NCBI GenBank assembly: GCA_049652985.1
Contig: JBASFK010000004.1
Span: 186,001 to 250,000, forward strand
Length of the DNA stretch: 64,000 nucleotides
Source: UBA7657 sp049652985
GTDB lineage: Bacteria > Pseudomonadota > Alphaproteobacteria > Micavibrionales > Micavibrionaceae
Direction: 5' to 3'
The translations under genes were made by a program, and so were the position numbers. Shown piece by piece: positions 26,020-36,976 of this stretch (within the stretch, counting starts at the first letter, position 1; each line of letters opens with the position of its first letter). The notes under the pieces are model-generated. The model was not told the DNA's origin and did not search any database. It saw nothing but the letters and a program-made list of their open reading frames with translations.

Positions 26020-28902
26020 ATGGGAACGTTAGTTACTGAGTCAACACCGCCAATTTTGGAGCGGTATCGCACATTAAGGGAAGAATTTCGTCACGCTCAT
26101 GATGGCGGCGAACACCCGTACAGACCTCTCAGCCTCGCCAAACATCTCCTTCACAGTCCTACATATGCCGAAGATTCCAAGGCGCTTATAGATGCGCTTG
26201 AAGCGCCCGCGGAAGCAGCGCGCATTGATTTTCTCGTGAATTACAGAGGCGATTCCAACATAAAACGTCTTCTGGACCAATATAAGGGTTCATTGGAAAG
26301 CACCATACAGGAAGGAAAAAGCCTAATCCCTTTTGAAGTGGTTCCTCAAAAAATCAATAGAATATATATCAAGGTCTTTACTGGGCATCCTGTATACGGC
26401 GACACGCCGGAACGCGACAATGCCATTTCTGCCGTAGTCTCATATAAAACTGGCGCCGAAGATTATGGTCCTGAAACCCTGGAGAATCTGGAAGAGTCAA
26501 ATAAAATTCCCTTTACAGTTCCGACCTTTGATGAAGAAGGCGACCAGATGTTTCAGAAGTTGCCGAATTCTCATTACGTCAGAAAACTTCTGCAGGATGT
26601 CCAAATGGATTTGGTGCGGGAGTGCTATGGTGATAAATGGACCACAATTGATTACGATCCGACCCGCGATGGCAGTTGGCATCGCGTCGACTGGGACGGC
26701 CGACTGGATAATAAATGGAATTTGACCCTGGCGACATTGATCGAGTTGCAGCAAATGATGCTGGAGGATTATGTTCCGCAATTGCGCGAGCTCGCTGAAA
26801 AAATGCATGGTCCAGAACATGACGCTCTAGTAGAAATTGCCCATAAGTTAGATCGAACATGCACAATTTTGGGTGAGGATATAGAGTATTTCAAAAAATT
26901 CGATAAGGATAACGACAGGGATTGGGAGAGCTTGGATGAATGGGAGAAAATGGTTCCCAATAAAGCCGAGCGCGTCACTGATCTGGGAGAGGCAATCAAA
27001 GTCGTGCAAGCCGTTATCGATAAAAATGAAGATTTAGATATTCTCAAACTTGCTGTCAGATTGCGCTCAGATTTTAGAAGTTTGGGCATGAGCTATGCAG
27101 AACCCCATTTCCGGATTAATTCGGAATCAGTATTGCCGGTCATGCACGCCAAAGAAGGTATAACAATAGAAGACAGAGGCACAACGGATAAGCACCACTT
27201 CAGCAAAATAGAAAGATCGGCGGCTGCTACAAAAGAAGCGCCTTCGGATATGGTCACTGTTGCGGCATCAGAAACCATGCTTTTCACACAAGAGGGATTG
27301 AAATCCCTGATTAAGAAAATATGGAATCCAAACGCTTCGTTCCGAACCTTATTGGCCAATGGCCGTAATGCAACAACAGTAGGAATCGCGATGCAGGCCG
27401 GTAAAGAAGAAGGCGTGCTCGAAAACAGCGACTATTGCCTCCTTATCGAGGACAAAGTTGCAAGCCGTCAGGCGATAGAAGCTATGGAGTATCTGTATTA
27501 TAAAAGCCCCACCTTCCTGGAGAATGTAAAAAAGCGTGGGGTGGTATCAATTCAACTAGGTTATTCTGATTACGCTGTTGCAGCGGGTCAGTTTGCAGCA
27601 GGCGGTTTCCATGATGACACGGTACGAAAACTCATCAATCTGCATGCGGACTCTGGCTTGGCAAAGCAAGGCGTAAAATTGCTCATCTTTCACACGGGAG
27701 GAAATAATATAGGTCGTGGCAATCACCCCGGCGGAATCGCAGAAAGGCAGGCCTATTATATGTCTCCTGACAACCTCAGGCTGGCCAAAGAGAGAGGCGT
27801 AGAACTCATCATTGAAACGAGTTATCAGGGCGGTTTCGGGCAAACGGCTCTCGCCACCAAGGAAGGTTGTCTAGCCGAAGTCGTTCAATCCACGGCCTAT
27901 CTTCTTACAGGCCATGAAAAAGCAGGAGATATTTATTACGGTCCGAACCACGAGCATTGGCAGGGAATTTTCATGGCGGCCCGTAATGGACATGAAAAAT
28001 ATGCAGGAAAGACGGATGATGAAGATACAAAATTTAAAAGGGTAGTCGAGCATTTTGAAAATCTTCCTCCACCCTCTGGTAGCCGCAAGGCCAAGCGCCA
28101 GCGTCAAAACGGGAAAAAGAAAAATCCGCGCGCCATCACGGTAAATAAAACAATCAACAATTTTGGTTATTCCATGACGACCCTAGGGGGTCTTCGCGAT
28201 GCAATTGAGCGAGATCCGGATGAATTTCTGGAATTGGCGTTAAATTCAAAATTTGTGCGCAGACATCTCGCATTATCAGTGTGCGGCATGCATTATTCCG
28301 ATCCCGCTATTCTTGCGTCGTATGTAGAGCTATACAACCCTCTTTTCTGGACTAACCTCGCACAATCTGCGAAAGGCGATGAAAAGAAAAAATGTTACGC
28401 AGTTGCGAGAGATCTTCGGAACTTCGATTATCACACCATAATGGCTGATGTTGTGGGGGAGATCACGGAAGATTACGATTATATAAAAAGTTTTTTCGAT
28501 GAAACGGGGCTTATAAATCATCCAGATTTCCAAGGGCCAAACATCAGGCCTGCCGCCGATCAGATTGCAAACATAGAAATTGCGCATTGCATTCGCCTTG
28601 CATCCTTTGCGAAGCTTTTCATGCACAGCGAAGAGATCCCGGAAATTCCAGGACGGCACGACATTACGAAATCAGATTTTGTGCGCGGAGTAACAAAATA
28701 CGAATCAGAAATGCTGGATACGGTGACGGAAATATTCCGCAGGGCAAAACTTGGTCCTGTCAAAGACACGGTTAGAAAACACAAAAAGCCGCTGGATTAC
28801 GAGAAGCTTACCAGAGAAACTATCGATCCTATGAGGCAGTGTTTGGAAGTTAAAGATCGCGTTAGCCACGTTATTGCCGATAACCGCTGCACTATCGGTT
28901 GA
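26020..28902 (+). CDS. Divergent phosphoenolpyruvate-carboxylase-like protein
   Basis: The 960-residue product has the collinear landmarks of bacterial PEPC in altered form: VFTGHPVYGD (residues 119-128) for VFTAHPTE, GSW..DWDGR (218-228), FRINSES (364-370) for RQES, LLIED (474-478) for LFET, LGYSDYAVAAG (513-523) for GYSDSxKDAG, FHTGGNNIGRG (557-567) for FHGRGGxxGRG, GSRKAKR (687-693) and PRAI (703-706). By position, the Mg ligands, the catalytic His and several arginines are kept, while the lysine of the SDSxKD motif (V520 here) and the first arginine of the HGRGG loop (G560) are lost. Activity is therefore uncertain. Codons look AT-richer than its neighbours. An internal basic insert (689-705) is present. 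Confidence 0.75.
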   Translation: MGTLVTESTPPILERYRTLREEFRHAHDGGEHPYRPLSLAKHLLHSPTYAEDSKALIDALEAPAEAARIDFLVNYRGDSNIKRLLDQYKGSLESTIQEGKSLIPFEVVPQKINRIYIKVFTGHPVYGDTPERDNAISAVVSYKTGAEDYGPETLENLEESNKIPFTVPTFDEEGDQMFQKLPNSHYVRKLLQDVQMDLVRECYGDKWTTIDYDPTRDGSWHRVDWDGRLDNKWNLTLATLIELQQMMLEDYVPQLRELAEKMHGPEHDALVEIAHKLDRTCTILGEDIEYFKKFDKDNDRDWESLDEWEKMVPNKAERVTDLGEAIKVVQAVIDKNEDLDILKLAVRLRSDFRSLGMSYAEPHFRINSESVLPVMHAKEGITIEDRGTTDKHHFSKIERSAAATKEAPSDMVTVAASETMLFTQEGLKSLIKKIWNPNASFRTLLANGRNATTVGIAMQAGKEEGVLENSDYCLLIEDKVASRQAIEAMEYLYYKSPTFLENVKKRGVVSIQLGYSDYAVAAGQFAAGGFHDDTVRKLINLHADSGLAKQGVKLLIFHTGGNNIGRGNHPGGIAERQAYYMSPDNLRLAKERGVELIIETSYQGGFGQTALATKEGCLAEVVQSTAYLLTGHEKAGDIYYGPNHEHWQGIFMAARNGHEKYAGKTDDEDTKFKRVVEHFENLPPPSGSRKAKRQRQNGKKKNPRAITVNKTINNFGYSMTTLGGLRDAIERDPDEFLELALNSKFVRRHLALSVCGMHYSDPAILASYVELYNPLFWTNLAQSAKGDEKKKCYAVARDLRNFDYHTIMADVVGEITEDYDYIKSFFDETGLINHPDFQGPNIRPAADQIANIEIAHCIRLASFAKLFMHSEEIPEIPGRHDITKSDFVRGVTKYESEMLDTVTEIFRRAKLGPVKDTVRKHKKPLDYEKLTRETIDPMRQCLEVKDRVSHVIADNRCTIG

Positions 28903-28964
28903 TTTTACCGAAATTTAATCCTTTTTTTCACCCCTCCTTAATCTTTTGCGGCCATGATGGCCCC

Positions 28965-29297
28965 ATGTTTTGGTCTAAAAAAAATAACCCGGACAAAAAA
29001 ACGGACAAACGGTCGAAGGCCCCGAAAGGCGGCCCGAAGGCGAGTTGCGGGAGTGTGGGGACTAATAACAAAGGCCAGCGTCTGAGCAGCGAAGAAATTC
29101 GTGCCCAGGCGCTGGCTAATGCCCGTGCAGCGCGTGAAAGACTGGGCGAGGAAACCATCCAGAAAATCGCTGATGCGCTGGTCCGCAAGCAAATGTCCCT
29201 GACCGAACAGGCCAAAAGACAGATCGCGCGTGAAAATTCAGAGCGCGTTGCGGGCGAAATCCGCCTTCTCCTCGGCGAAAACGAAACACGGCATTAA
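28965..29297 (+). CDS. Small basic, helical protein of unknown function
   Basis: From ATG 28965 the product is 110 residues: a very basic N-terminus (FWSKKNNPDKKTDKRSKAPK) followed by a mostly helical region beginning RLSSEEIRAQALANARAARE. It looks like a soluble helical or coiled-coil protein. No family recognised. An upstream in-frame ATG at 28899 overlaps the PEPC-like gene and adds an unconvincing extension. It precedes the acyl-CoA dehydrogenase by 75 bases. Confidence 0.65.
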   Translation: MFWSKKNNPDKKTDKRSKAPKGGPKASCGSVGTNNKGQRLSSEEIRAQALANARAARERLGEETIQKIADALVRKQMSLTEQAKRQIARENSERVAGEIRLLLGENETRH

Positions 29298-29372
29298 TCC
29301 GCTTTTATCCCTGAAAAATTAACGATTTTGGGCTATATTTAAGACAAGTACGTCCAGAAGAGGATTCCGCCC

Positions 29373-31163
29373 ATGCCCGTTTACACCCCGCCGTTAGAGA
29401 ATATCCGCTTTGTCCTGCATGACGTGCTGAAGGCCGAAAGCCTCTCCAGCCTGCCGGGTTACGGCGAGGTCTCGAAAGACCTTATTGATCAAATTCTCGA
29501 AGAGGGCGCAAAACTTTGCGCCGAAGTTTTATTTCCACTGAACCAGAGCGGCGATAAGGAAGGTTGTGTTCTTGAAAACGGCACCGTGCGCACGCCATCA
29601 GGTTTCAAGGAAGCGTACGATACATTCGCCGCCGGTGGCTGGTGCGGCCTTTCATCCGACCCGGAATTCGGCGGCATGGGCATGCCGACGGTCGTCAACA
29701 CCGTGATGCAGGAAATGATCTGCTCGGCCAACATGTCGTTCGGCATGTATCCTGGTTTGAGCCAGGGTGCGTACGAGGCGCTCCATGCGCTCGGAACAGA
29801 CGTGCAGAAAAAAATATACCTTCCCAAACTGATTACCGGCGAATGGTCCGGCACCATGTGCCTGACCGAGCCGCATTGCGGCACCGACCTCGGCCTGATC
29901 AAGGCGAAGGCGATCCCGAACAAGGATGATTCCTTTAACATCACCGGCACCAAGATTTTTATTTCCGCCGGCGAGCATGATTTAACAACAAACATTATTC
30001 ACCTCGTCCTCGCGAAGCTTCCCGATGCACCGGAAGGCGTGAAGGGAATCTCGCTCTTTGTCGTGCCAAAATTTCTGCCGAAAGATGACGGCAGCCCCGG
30101 TGAACGCAACGGCGTCACTTGCGGCTCCATAGAACACAAGATGGGAATCAAGGGCTCCGCCACCTGCGTGATCAATCTCGATGACGCCAAAGGTTGGCTG
30201 GTCGGTGAAAAGCACAAGGGCCTGAAGGCCATGTTCATCATGATGAATAATGCACGTCTCGGCGTGGCGATGCAGGGCCTTGGCATTGCCGAAGTCGCAT
30301 ACCAGAACGCAGTGAATTACGCGAAGGAAAGATTGCAGATGCGGGCGCTGGATGGCGCCAAAGAACCGGATAAACCAGCCGATCCGATTATCGTCCATCC
30401 GGACGTACGCCGGATGCTGATGATTTCCAAGGCTTTTACGGAGGGCTCGCGCGCGCTGTCTTACTGGTGCGGCATGAATCTCGACATCGCGCACAGGCAT
30501 GAAGATGCAGGCGTAAGGCAGGCGGCGGATGATCTCGTCGCGCTATTGACGCCCATATTAAAAGCCTACCAGACCGACATGGGCTCTGAAGTCGCCAACC
30601 TGGCCGTACAGACTTACGGCGGCCACGGCTATATCTGGGAGCATGGCGTCGAACAATATGTCCGCGACGCGCGCATTGCGCAGATTTACGAAGGCACCAA
30701 CGGTATCCAGGCGCTTGATTTAGTTGGGCGCAAGATGGGTCAGGGTTATGGCCGCCTGCTGCGCCGCTTCTTCCACCCGGTACAGGATTTTATCGAAAAA
30801 GAATCGATGAACGCGAACATGGCTGAATATGTTTTCCCGGTGGCCAAGGCTTTCGCGAAGCTGCAGCAATCGACCGCCATGATCGCGCAGAAGGGCATGA
30901 AAGACCCGAACGAGGCGGGCGCGGCAAGCTCCGATTATCTGCGCCAGTTCGCGCTGGTCGCGCTAGGCTATATGTGGTGCCTGATGGTGAAAACCGCGCA
31001 GGAAAAACTGGCCGAAGGCGGCGGGAACAAGGAATTTTATGAATCGAAACTGAGAACGGCAAAATTCTTCATGCAGCGCATGCTGCCCGAAACCGACGCA
31101 CGTTTCAAAATGGTGCTGGCCGGGGCGGAAACGATTATGAGCCCTGCGGTTTCTGAATTTTAA
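29373..31163 (+). CDS. Acyl-CoA dehydrogenase, FadE type of about 600 residues
   Basis: A 596-residue flavoenzyme. The acyl-CoA dehydrogenase core (about 40-450) has MCLTEPHCGTDLGLIKAKA, the FAD-binding TGTKIFISAGEHDL, and QTYGGHGYIWEHGVEQYVRD followed by RIAQIYEGTNGIQALDL, the C-terminal signature. A C-terminal extension of about 120 residues marks the long FadE-like subfamily. It oxidises acyl-CoA to enoyl-CoA, the first step of beta-oxidation, feeding the FadN/FadA enzymes encoded upstream. GAGGA precedes the start. Confidence 0.94.
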   Translation: MPVYTPPLENIRFVLHDVLKAESLSSLPGYGEVSKDLIDQILEEGAKLCAEVLFPLNQSGDKEGCVLENGTVRTPSGFKEAYDTFAAGGWCGLSSDPEFGGMGMPTVVNTVMQEMICSANMSFGMYPGLSQGAYEALHALGTDVQKKIYLPKLITGEWSGTMCLTEPHCGTDLGLIKAKAIPNKDDSFNITGTKIFISAGEHDLTTNIIHLVLAKLPDAPEGVKGISLFVVPKFLPKDDGSPGERNGVTCGSIEHKMGIKGSATCVINLDDAKGWLVGEKHKGLKAMFIMMNNARLGVAMQGLGIAEVAYQNAVNYAKERLQMRALDGAKEPDKPADPIIVHPDVRRMLMISKAFTEGSRALSYWCGMNLDIAHRHEDAGVRQAADDLVALLTPILKAYQTDMGSEVANLAVQTYGGHGYIWEHGVEQYVRDARIAQIYEGTNGIQALDLVGRKMGQGYGRLLRRFFHPVQDFIEKESMNANMAEYVFPVAKAFAKLQQSTAMIAQKGMKDPNEAGAASSDYLRQFALVALGYMWCLMVKTAQEKLAEGGGNKEFYESKLRTAKFFMQRMLPETDARFKMVLAGAETIMSPAVSEF

Positions 31164-31181
31164 ACAAAACAACTCTCCCAA

Positions 31182-31210
31182 AAAAAATCCCGCGCAAAGC
31201 GGGATTTTTT
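31182..31210 (+). terminator. Rho-independent terminator, probably bidirectional
   Basis: AAAAAATCCCGC (31182-31193) and GCGGGATTTTTT (31199-31210) form a perfect 12-bp stem around a five-base loop, with A-tract and T-tract on either side. It separates the acyl-CoA dehydrogenase gene from the convergent gene ending at 31228 and can stop transcription in both directions. Confidence 0.9.
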
Positions 31211-31227
31211 GTTTGTTCTTGTGAACT

Positions 31228-33333
31228 TTACTGCGTGGCGCGAGCGCCGGGCGCCTGCCCGCTACGCAGACGCTCTTCATAGCGAATACGCTGCTGCTCC
31301 AGCTTGCCCTCGGCCTCGTCCAGTTTTTGTTCAAGCTCGGCAAGGCGCGCCAGTTGCTGTTGCTCGGTGATCTGGGGATCGAAAAGCTGGGATTCCAGGT
31401 CTTTCTTCTCCGAAGCACGCAAGGCTCTTTCGCGCTGGAGCTGCTCGCCCAGACGCTTGATCTGGCGCTCAGCCTCGTTATAACGCGCGGTTGCACGTTC
31501 AAGGTTCCAGTTCTCGGTTTCAATAGATACGGCTTCCTGTTTGGAGCTGCTCATATTGCCCTGCAACGCGCTGTTCTCGTTTTCCAGGTCGTTGATTTTC
31601 CTTTCGAGCTGCGAAATTTTCATCAGCATTTCCGGGTCGGCCTTGCGGCGCATCTTGGGCTCGCCGCCTTGCAGAACAGGGGGAAGTTCTTCGCCGCCGG
31701 TCATATCAGCGGTCATTTCGTAACTCTCCTTGTTCACTTGTATCTGCGGAGATTCATAGCGCTCGGTTTTAGCGTGCGACACTGGAGGTACAAAAGGCGT
31801 TGCCGCCCTCGGCGCTTTGTCGGTTTTTATGATTTCACCCTTGCCGGAGAAAGGCTCATCCGGTGAAGGCAGGGACGGAATCGGCGCGAGGTCGGCCTGC
31901 TCCAGCGTGTCTTCCTGGGGGATGGGCTGCGGAATAGGCTGCAGGTCAGCAGGCTGCGGTTTCGCAGGCGCGGCTTCAGCTATGGGTTTCAGTGACGGTG
32001 CGGGCTGCGCTGTGTCCTGGACAAGGCCAAGAGGCTGTCCGGCATGCTGGGCGGCGGCCATGGCGCGTGCCTGCTCGGGCGTGATCGAAGGCGATGCCTT
32101 GTACGATAACACGGCGGCAGGAGCCGGAATCGACGCTTCAGCCACAGGCGTGGGCGCCGGTTTTGGCGTTTCAGCAAATGAAGGCGGCGGCGAGGGTGGC
32201 GGCGATGCCCGCGTTTCTTCAATCGTTGGCGGCACGGCCATAGGCTCGGGTGCGGCCGTCGTCTCGATGGGTTGCTGATGAACAGGCTCAGGTGATATGG
32301 ATTCCGCCGTATCCACGGGAACGGGCATGACAGGGTCTGCCTGTGCCTCCTCGAAGAGAGCAGCCGTCGAGCGGTTGGTCGCCATTTCCTCCGCCAGCTG
32401 TTCTGACATGCGCTTGCGGTAGGGTGCCGCGGTCGGTGCAGGCGATTTATTATCGTCCGTTACGACCTGGTCGCCCAGTTTCACGGTTTCGGTATAAGGA
32501 ATTCTCTGCACTGTGGGCTTGGGGTCTTCGGGCAGGATTTCCGTGACCGGCACATTCCCGCCGGCCGTTTCCCGCTCTTCCATCGCAATTGATTCATTCA
32601 GACTTGCGATGAGCTCAATATTTGAGGCATTCGGCGGTGGCGGTGCGGCGGCTCCCTGCGGGATCGCATCGCTCACTTCGCGCTCCGGCGGGAGTTGCAG
32701 CCGCTCAGGCGCAGCGGCGGGTTGTTGCTGGGGAATTGTGTTGCTGGCTTCACGTTGCGGCGGCGGCGGCTCCAGCGGCTCGGGCGCGGAAACCGGCTGC
32801 GGTTCTGCGGCTGCGGCGGGAGCTGTCGTTCCGGCGCCCATATCGCCGCCCGCCATGCAGGTTTCGAATTTGCTTGCGGCTGTCGCGAAATTGACCAGGA
32901 AGAAGCGGAAATTATTGTCTTCGATCTTGACGTCGAGAACCGAACTGCTGCGGGCGTTGTTGTAAATATCCTTGTCGTTTTTCAGCGGGATCGAAAGTGT
33001 CATCGCGCTCGCCGCGCCTGCCGCGACCTGTCTGCTGAGCTTGCCGGGAATGTTCAACGTGACATTGTAGGATTTACCCGGCGTAAAAATATTCTGGCGG
33101 AAATTGATCGTGAGGGTCTGGACCCAGTCTTTCGTACCGTCGAATTGCAGCACGAAGCCGTTATTGAACTCGCTCTGCACGACGCAGTCAGCCGGTGTCG
33201 CCCCATTGCCGACGATCCAGGATTTCGCCGGGTAGAAATGAATTTCCGGTTCTTTCGGCGCGGCGGCGTTTGCCTGCAGCGCGGCGGCGGACAAGATTGT
33301 CGTGGCGAGTAACATCAGCGTTGTGTTTTTCAT
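31228..33333 (-). CDS. Exported proline/alanine-rich coiled-coil protein of unknown function
   Basis: The 701-residue protein starts at 33333 with a signal peptide (MLLATTILSAAALQANAA). Residues about 26-160 form a beta-like domain with two cysteines (DCVVQSEFNNGFVLQFDG and FETCMAGG). A long low-complexity Pro/Ala/Glu linker (about 170-560) follows, and the last 130 residues are a coiled coil (ISQLERKINDLENENSALQG onward). Such a linker could span the periplasm. No family is recognised; a cell-envelope scaffold is a guess. The open frame continues to 33513 but that part encodes no leader. Confidence 0.75.
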   Translation of the reverse strand: MKNTTLMLLATTILSAAALQANAAAPKEPEIHFYPAKSWIVGNGATPADCVVQSEFNNGFVLQFDGTKDWVQTLTINFRQNIFTPGKSYNVTLNIPGKLSRQVAAGAASAMTLSIPLKNDKDIYNNARSSSVLDVKIEDNNFRFFLVNFATAASKFETCMAGGDMGAGTTAPAAAAEPQPVSAPEPLEPPPPQREASNTIPQQQPAAAPERLQLPPEREVSDAIPQGAAAPPPPNASNIELIASLNESIAMEERETAGGNVPVTEILPEDPKPTVQRIPYTETVKLGDQVVTDDNKSPAPTAAPYRKRMSEQLAEEMATNRSTAALFEEAQADPVMPVPVDTAESISPEPVHQQPIETTAAPEPMAVPPTIEETRASPPPSPPPSFAETPKPAPTPVAEASIPAPAAVLSYKASPSITPEQARAMAAAQHAGQPLGLVQDTAQPAPSLKPIAEAAPAKPQPADLQPIPQPIPQEDTLEQADLAPIPSLPSPDEPFSGKGEIIKTDKAPRAATPFVPPVSHAKTERYESPQIQVNKESYEMTADMTGGEELPPVLQGGEPKMRRKADPEMLMKISQLERKINDLENENSALQGNMSSSKQEAVSIETENWNLERATARYNEAERQIKRLGEQLQRERALRASEKKDLESQLFDPQITEQQQLARLAELEQKLDEAEGKLEQQRIRYEERLRSGQAPGARATQ

Positions 33334-33535
33334 GATTCCTGATCCCGTAATGGCCTGTAGAAAACCAATTTTTGAAAATTGAAAGCCTGAGAAAAAACTC
33401 AGCTTTAACTGTGGCTTAAACGATCCATGCGTAGAGTAGCACCCGTTTTTGGGCCATACAACCATTTTTGGAAAGTGGCTGCACAGTGGACAGAGTGCTT
33501 TTGCGCCGTGCATTTCCCTGTCAAATCAGGATATT

Positions 33536-33847
33536 ATGAATCTTATGAGCTTGGACGACATCACGACGAAAATCAGGGGTAAGCTTGCCGCCGCCGGTCA
33601 TATCAGGGCACGGGTCAAATTCGATTTCGGCGACGACGGCATCGTGTTTGTGGACTCCACCCAGAACCCCCCGGCTGTTTCGAACGAGGACGCCGAATCC
33701 GACGTGACGCTGGCATGCTCGGCCGATACGTTCAGGGGCTTCCTCGCCGGGACCCAGGACCCCAATATCGCTTTCATGATGGGCAAGCTTAAGGTGAAGG
33801 GCTCCATGGGCCTTGCCATGAAGCTCAATGGTATCCTCGAGGATTAG
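33536..33847 (+). CDS. SCP2 sterol-binding domain protein
   Basis: A 103-residue stand-alone SCP2-like domain. The start at 33536 has CAGGATATT upstream. The end of the domain is diagnostic: GTQDPNIAFMMGKLKVKGSMGLAMKLN, split here as two motifs (AGTQDPNIAFMMGKLKVKG; GLAMKLNGIL). Such proteins bind lipids or acyl chains in the cytoplasm. It overlaps by four bases the end of the convergent SCO1 gene. Confidence 0.88.
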   Translation: MNLMSLDDITTKIRGKLAAAGHIRARVKFDFGDDGIVFVDSTQNPPAVSNEDAESDVTLACSADTFRGFLAGTQDPNIAFMMGKLKVKGSMGLAMKLNGILED

Positions 33848-34485
33848 GCACCGCCGTTTATTTTCTTTTTGATATCTTCAGCCATAAATTCCGCCGTGTC
33901 GGAATCGCGGTAGAGCGCGAGCAACTCTCCGCCCGGCCCCATCAGGTAGGTAAAGCTCGAATGATCCATTGTATATTCGGTCATCGACTCGTCCTGTGTC
34001 TTGCTGGCGAACACGCGGTATGATTTTTCGGCGCTTTCGATCTGTTCCTTGCTGCCAGTCAGGCCGACGAGGCGCGGGTGAAACTGCTTCACGTATTCCT
34101 TCATCACCGGCGGTGTGTCGCGCTCGGGGTCGACCGTGATCAGGATCGGCGTGATGCTCTCGCTATCCTTGCCCATCAGGTCCAACGTTTTTGAAATTTT
34201 CTGCAGACCCGTCGGGCAGATCATCGGGCACATCGTGAAACCGAAATAAACCAGCTTGTAGCCAGGATAATTTTTCTCGGTGACGGCGTTGTTATCCTGA
34301 TCGATCAGGCTGAACGGCCCGCCGACCTGCACGCCGGGCATGGCCGTCGGGGTTGAGCCCTTGTCGATGACGGTCGCATTTTCATAGGGCGTGGGCCTTA
34401 GAAAACCAACCATGATGCCGACAGCGAATGCAATGACCGCAATTATTGCCGTGCGCTTCAGGTGCCTTTTAAATTGTTCGTTCAT
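33844..34485 (-). CDS. SCO1/SenC-family copper chaperone
   Basis: From the ATG at 34485 the product is 213 residues: one N-terminal membrane helix (residues 11-30) then a thioredoxin-like domain. The copper-binding pair is in FTMCPMICPT (CxxxC) and the third ligand His is in YTMDHSSFTYLM. The protein delivers copper or a reductant to the CuA site of cytochrome oxidase, which implies aerobic respiration with an aa3-type oxidase elsewhere in the genome. No strong ribosome site is seen before the start. Confidence 0.92.
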   Translation of the reverse strand: MNEQFKRHLKRTAIIAVIAFAVGIMVGFLRPTPYENATVIDKGSTPTAMPGVQVGGPFSLIDQDNNAVTEKNYPGYKLVYFGFTMCPMICPTGLQKISKTLDLMGKDSESITPILITVDPERDTPPVMKEYVKQFHPRLVGLTGSKEQIESAEKSYRVFASKTQDESMTEYTMDHSSFTYLMGPGGELLALYRDSDTAEFMAEDIKKKINGGA

Positions 34486-34495
34486 GGGGCGGAGA

Positions 34496-35020
34496 TTACA
34501 GCCTGGAAGAGGGCGTTTCAATAGAGACGTCTGATAATGCCCGCTTCTTTAATGTGGCATCGATGTTTTGCAGGATTTCCAACCCGCGACGCCTTACATC
34601 AAGATCATATTTGTAAGTAATAACTTTTCTTCCGGCATCAATAAATTCAGCCGCTTTTGCAAAATGATTGAGTATGGCGCATCCTCTTAAAACATCATCG
34701 TTAGAACACACCTCGACCTGGACATACTGATATTCTGTCTCTTTGCGTAGATATTTTAGGGCCGCTGCGTAAAGCACCCGGCCTGTTTCTTCTGTCAGTC
34801 CGGGCGCCATGTCGAAATCGGCGAGATAAGGGAACGCGCTTCTGCCCTCGTTAATACGCACGGAAACTTTGCCTATTTTCTGATCAGGCTGGCCCTTGAT
34901 TTTCCGGTACATATGAAGAGTGGCAAGCGGTTGGTCGGGGCCATCGGCCACAGGGGCCAGCACGCAAAAAATGCTGCCGCTTTTGCCTGAAGCATAATAT
35001 TTGACACCGTTTTTGCTCAT
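34496..35020 (-). CDS. Protein of unknown function
   Basis: A 174-residue soluble protein beginning MSKNGVKYYASGKSGSIF, with an alpha/beta pattern including FPYLADFDMAPGLTEETGRV and YVQVEVCSNDDVLRGCAILN. No signal peptide or membrane segment. No family recognised. Start at 35020 chosen over an open-frame extension to 35089 that overlaps the divergent thiC promoter region. It lies 10 bases upstream of the SCO1 gene on the same strand. Confidence 0.6.
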   Translation of the reverse strand: MSKNGVKYYASGKSGSIFCVLAPVADGPDQPLATLHMYRKIKGQPDQKIGKVSVRINEGRSAFPYLADFDMAPGLTEETGRVLYAAALKYLRKETEYQYVQVEVCSNDDVLRGCAILNHFAKAAEFIDAGRKVITYKYDLDVRRRGLEILQNIDATLKKRALSDVSIETPSSRL

Positions 35021-35073
35021 GCCGGAAATATAGCAAATATAGTTGCCATAACACAAACATTTTCTCGAAAACA

Positions 35074-35103
35074 TTGACAAATAACGCATTTATGCAAGGG
35101 TAT
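35074..35103 (+). promoter_or_regulatory. Candidate promoter of thiC
   Basis: A perfect TTGACA (35074-35079) lies upstream of the TPP riboswitch; GGGTAT (35098-35103) is the best-placed -10, with an 18-base spacer, but is a poor match. Transcription starting near 35110 would include the whole riboswitch. Confidence 0.4.
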
Positions 35104-35112
35104 GGCCCATAC

Positions 35113-35191
35113 AAACCTTAGGGGTGCCGGGAATGTTCCCGGCTGAGATCAAACCCTTCGAACCTGTCGGTTAAGCCCGGCGCAGGGAAAG
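35113..35191 (+). ncRNA. TPP riboswitch (THI element)
   Basis: The conserved THI-box parts occur in order: GGGGTGCC (35121-35128), a short GGGAATGTTCCC hairpin, GGCTGAGA (35141-35148), ACCCTTCGAACCTG (35153-35166), the GTTAAGCCCGGCG segment and AGGGAAAGG. Together they form the two-helix aptamer that binds thiamine pyrophosphate. It ends about 10 bases before the thiC start, so control probably hides the ribosome site (GGAAAGGA, in or beside the 3' end of the aptamer) when TPP is abundant. Confidence 0.95.
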
Positions 35192-35200
35192 GAAATCACC

Positions 35201-36972
<1,772 letters not shown>

Positions 36973-36976
<4 letters not shown>

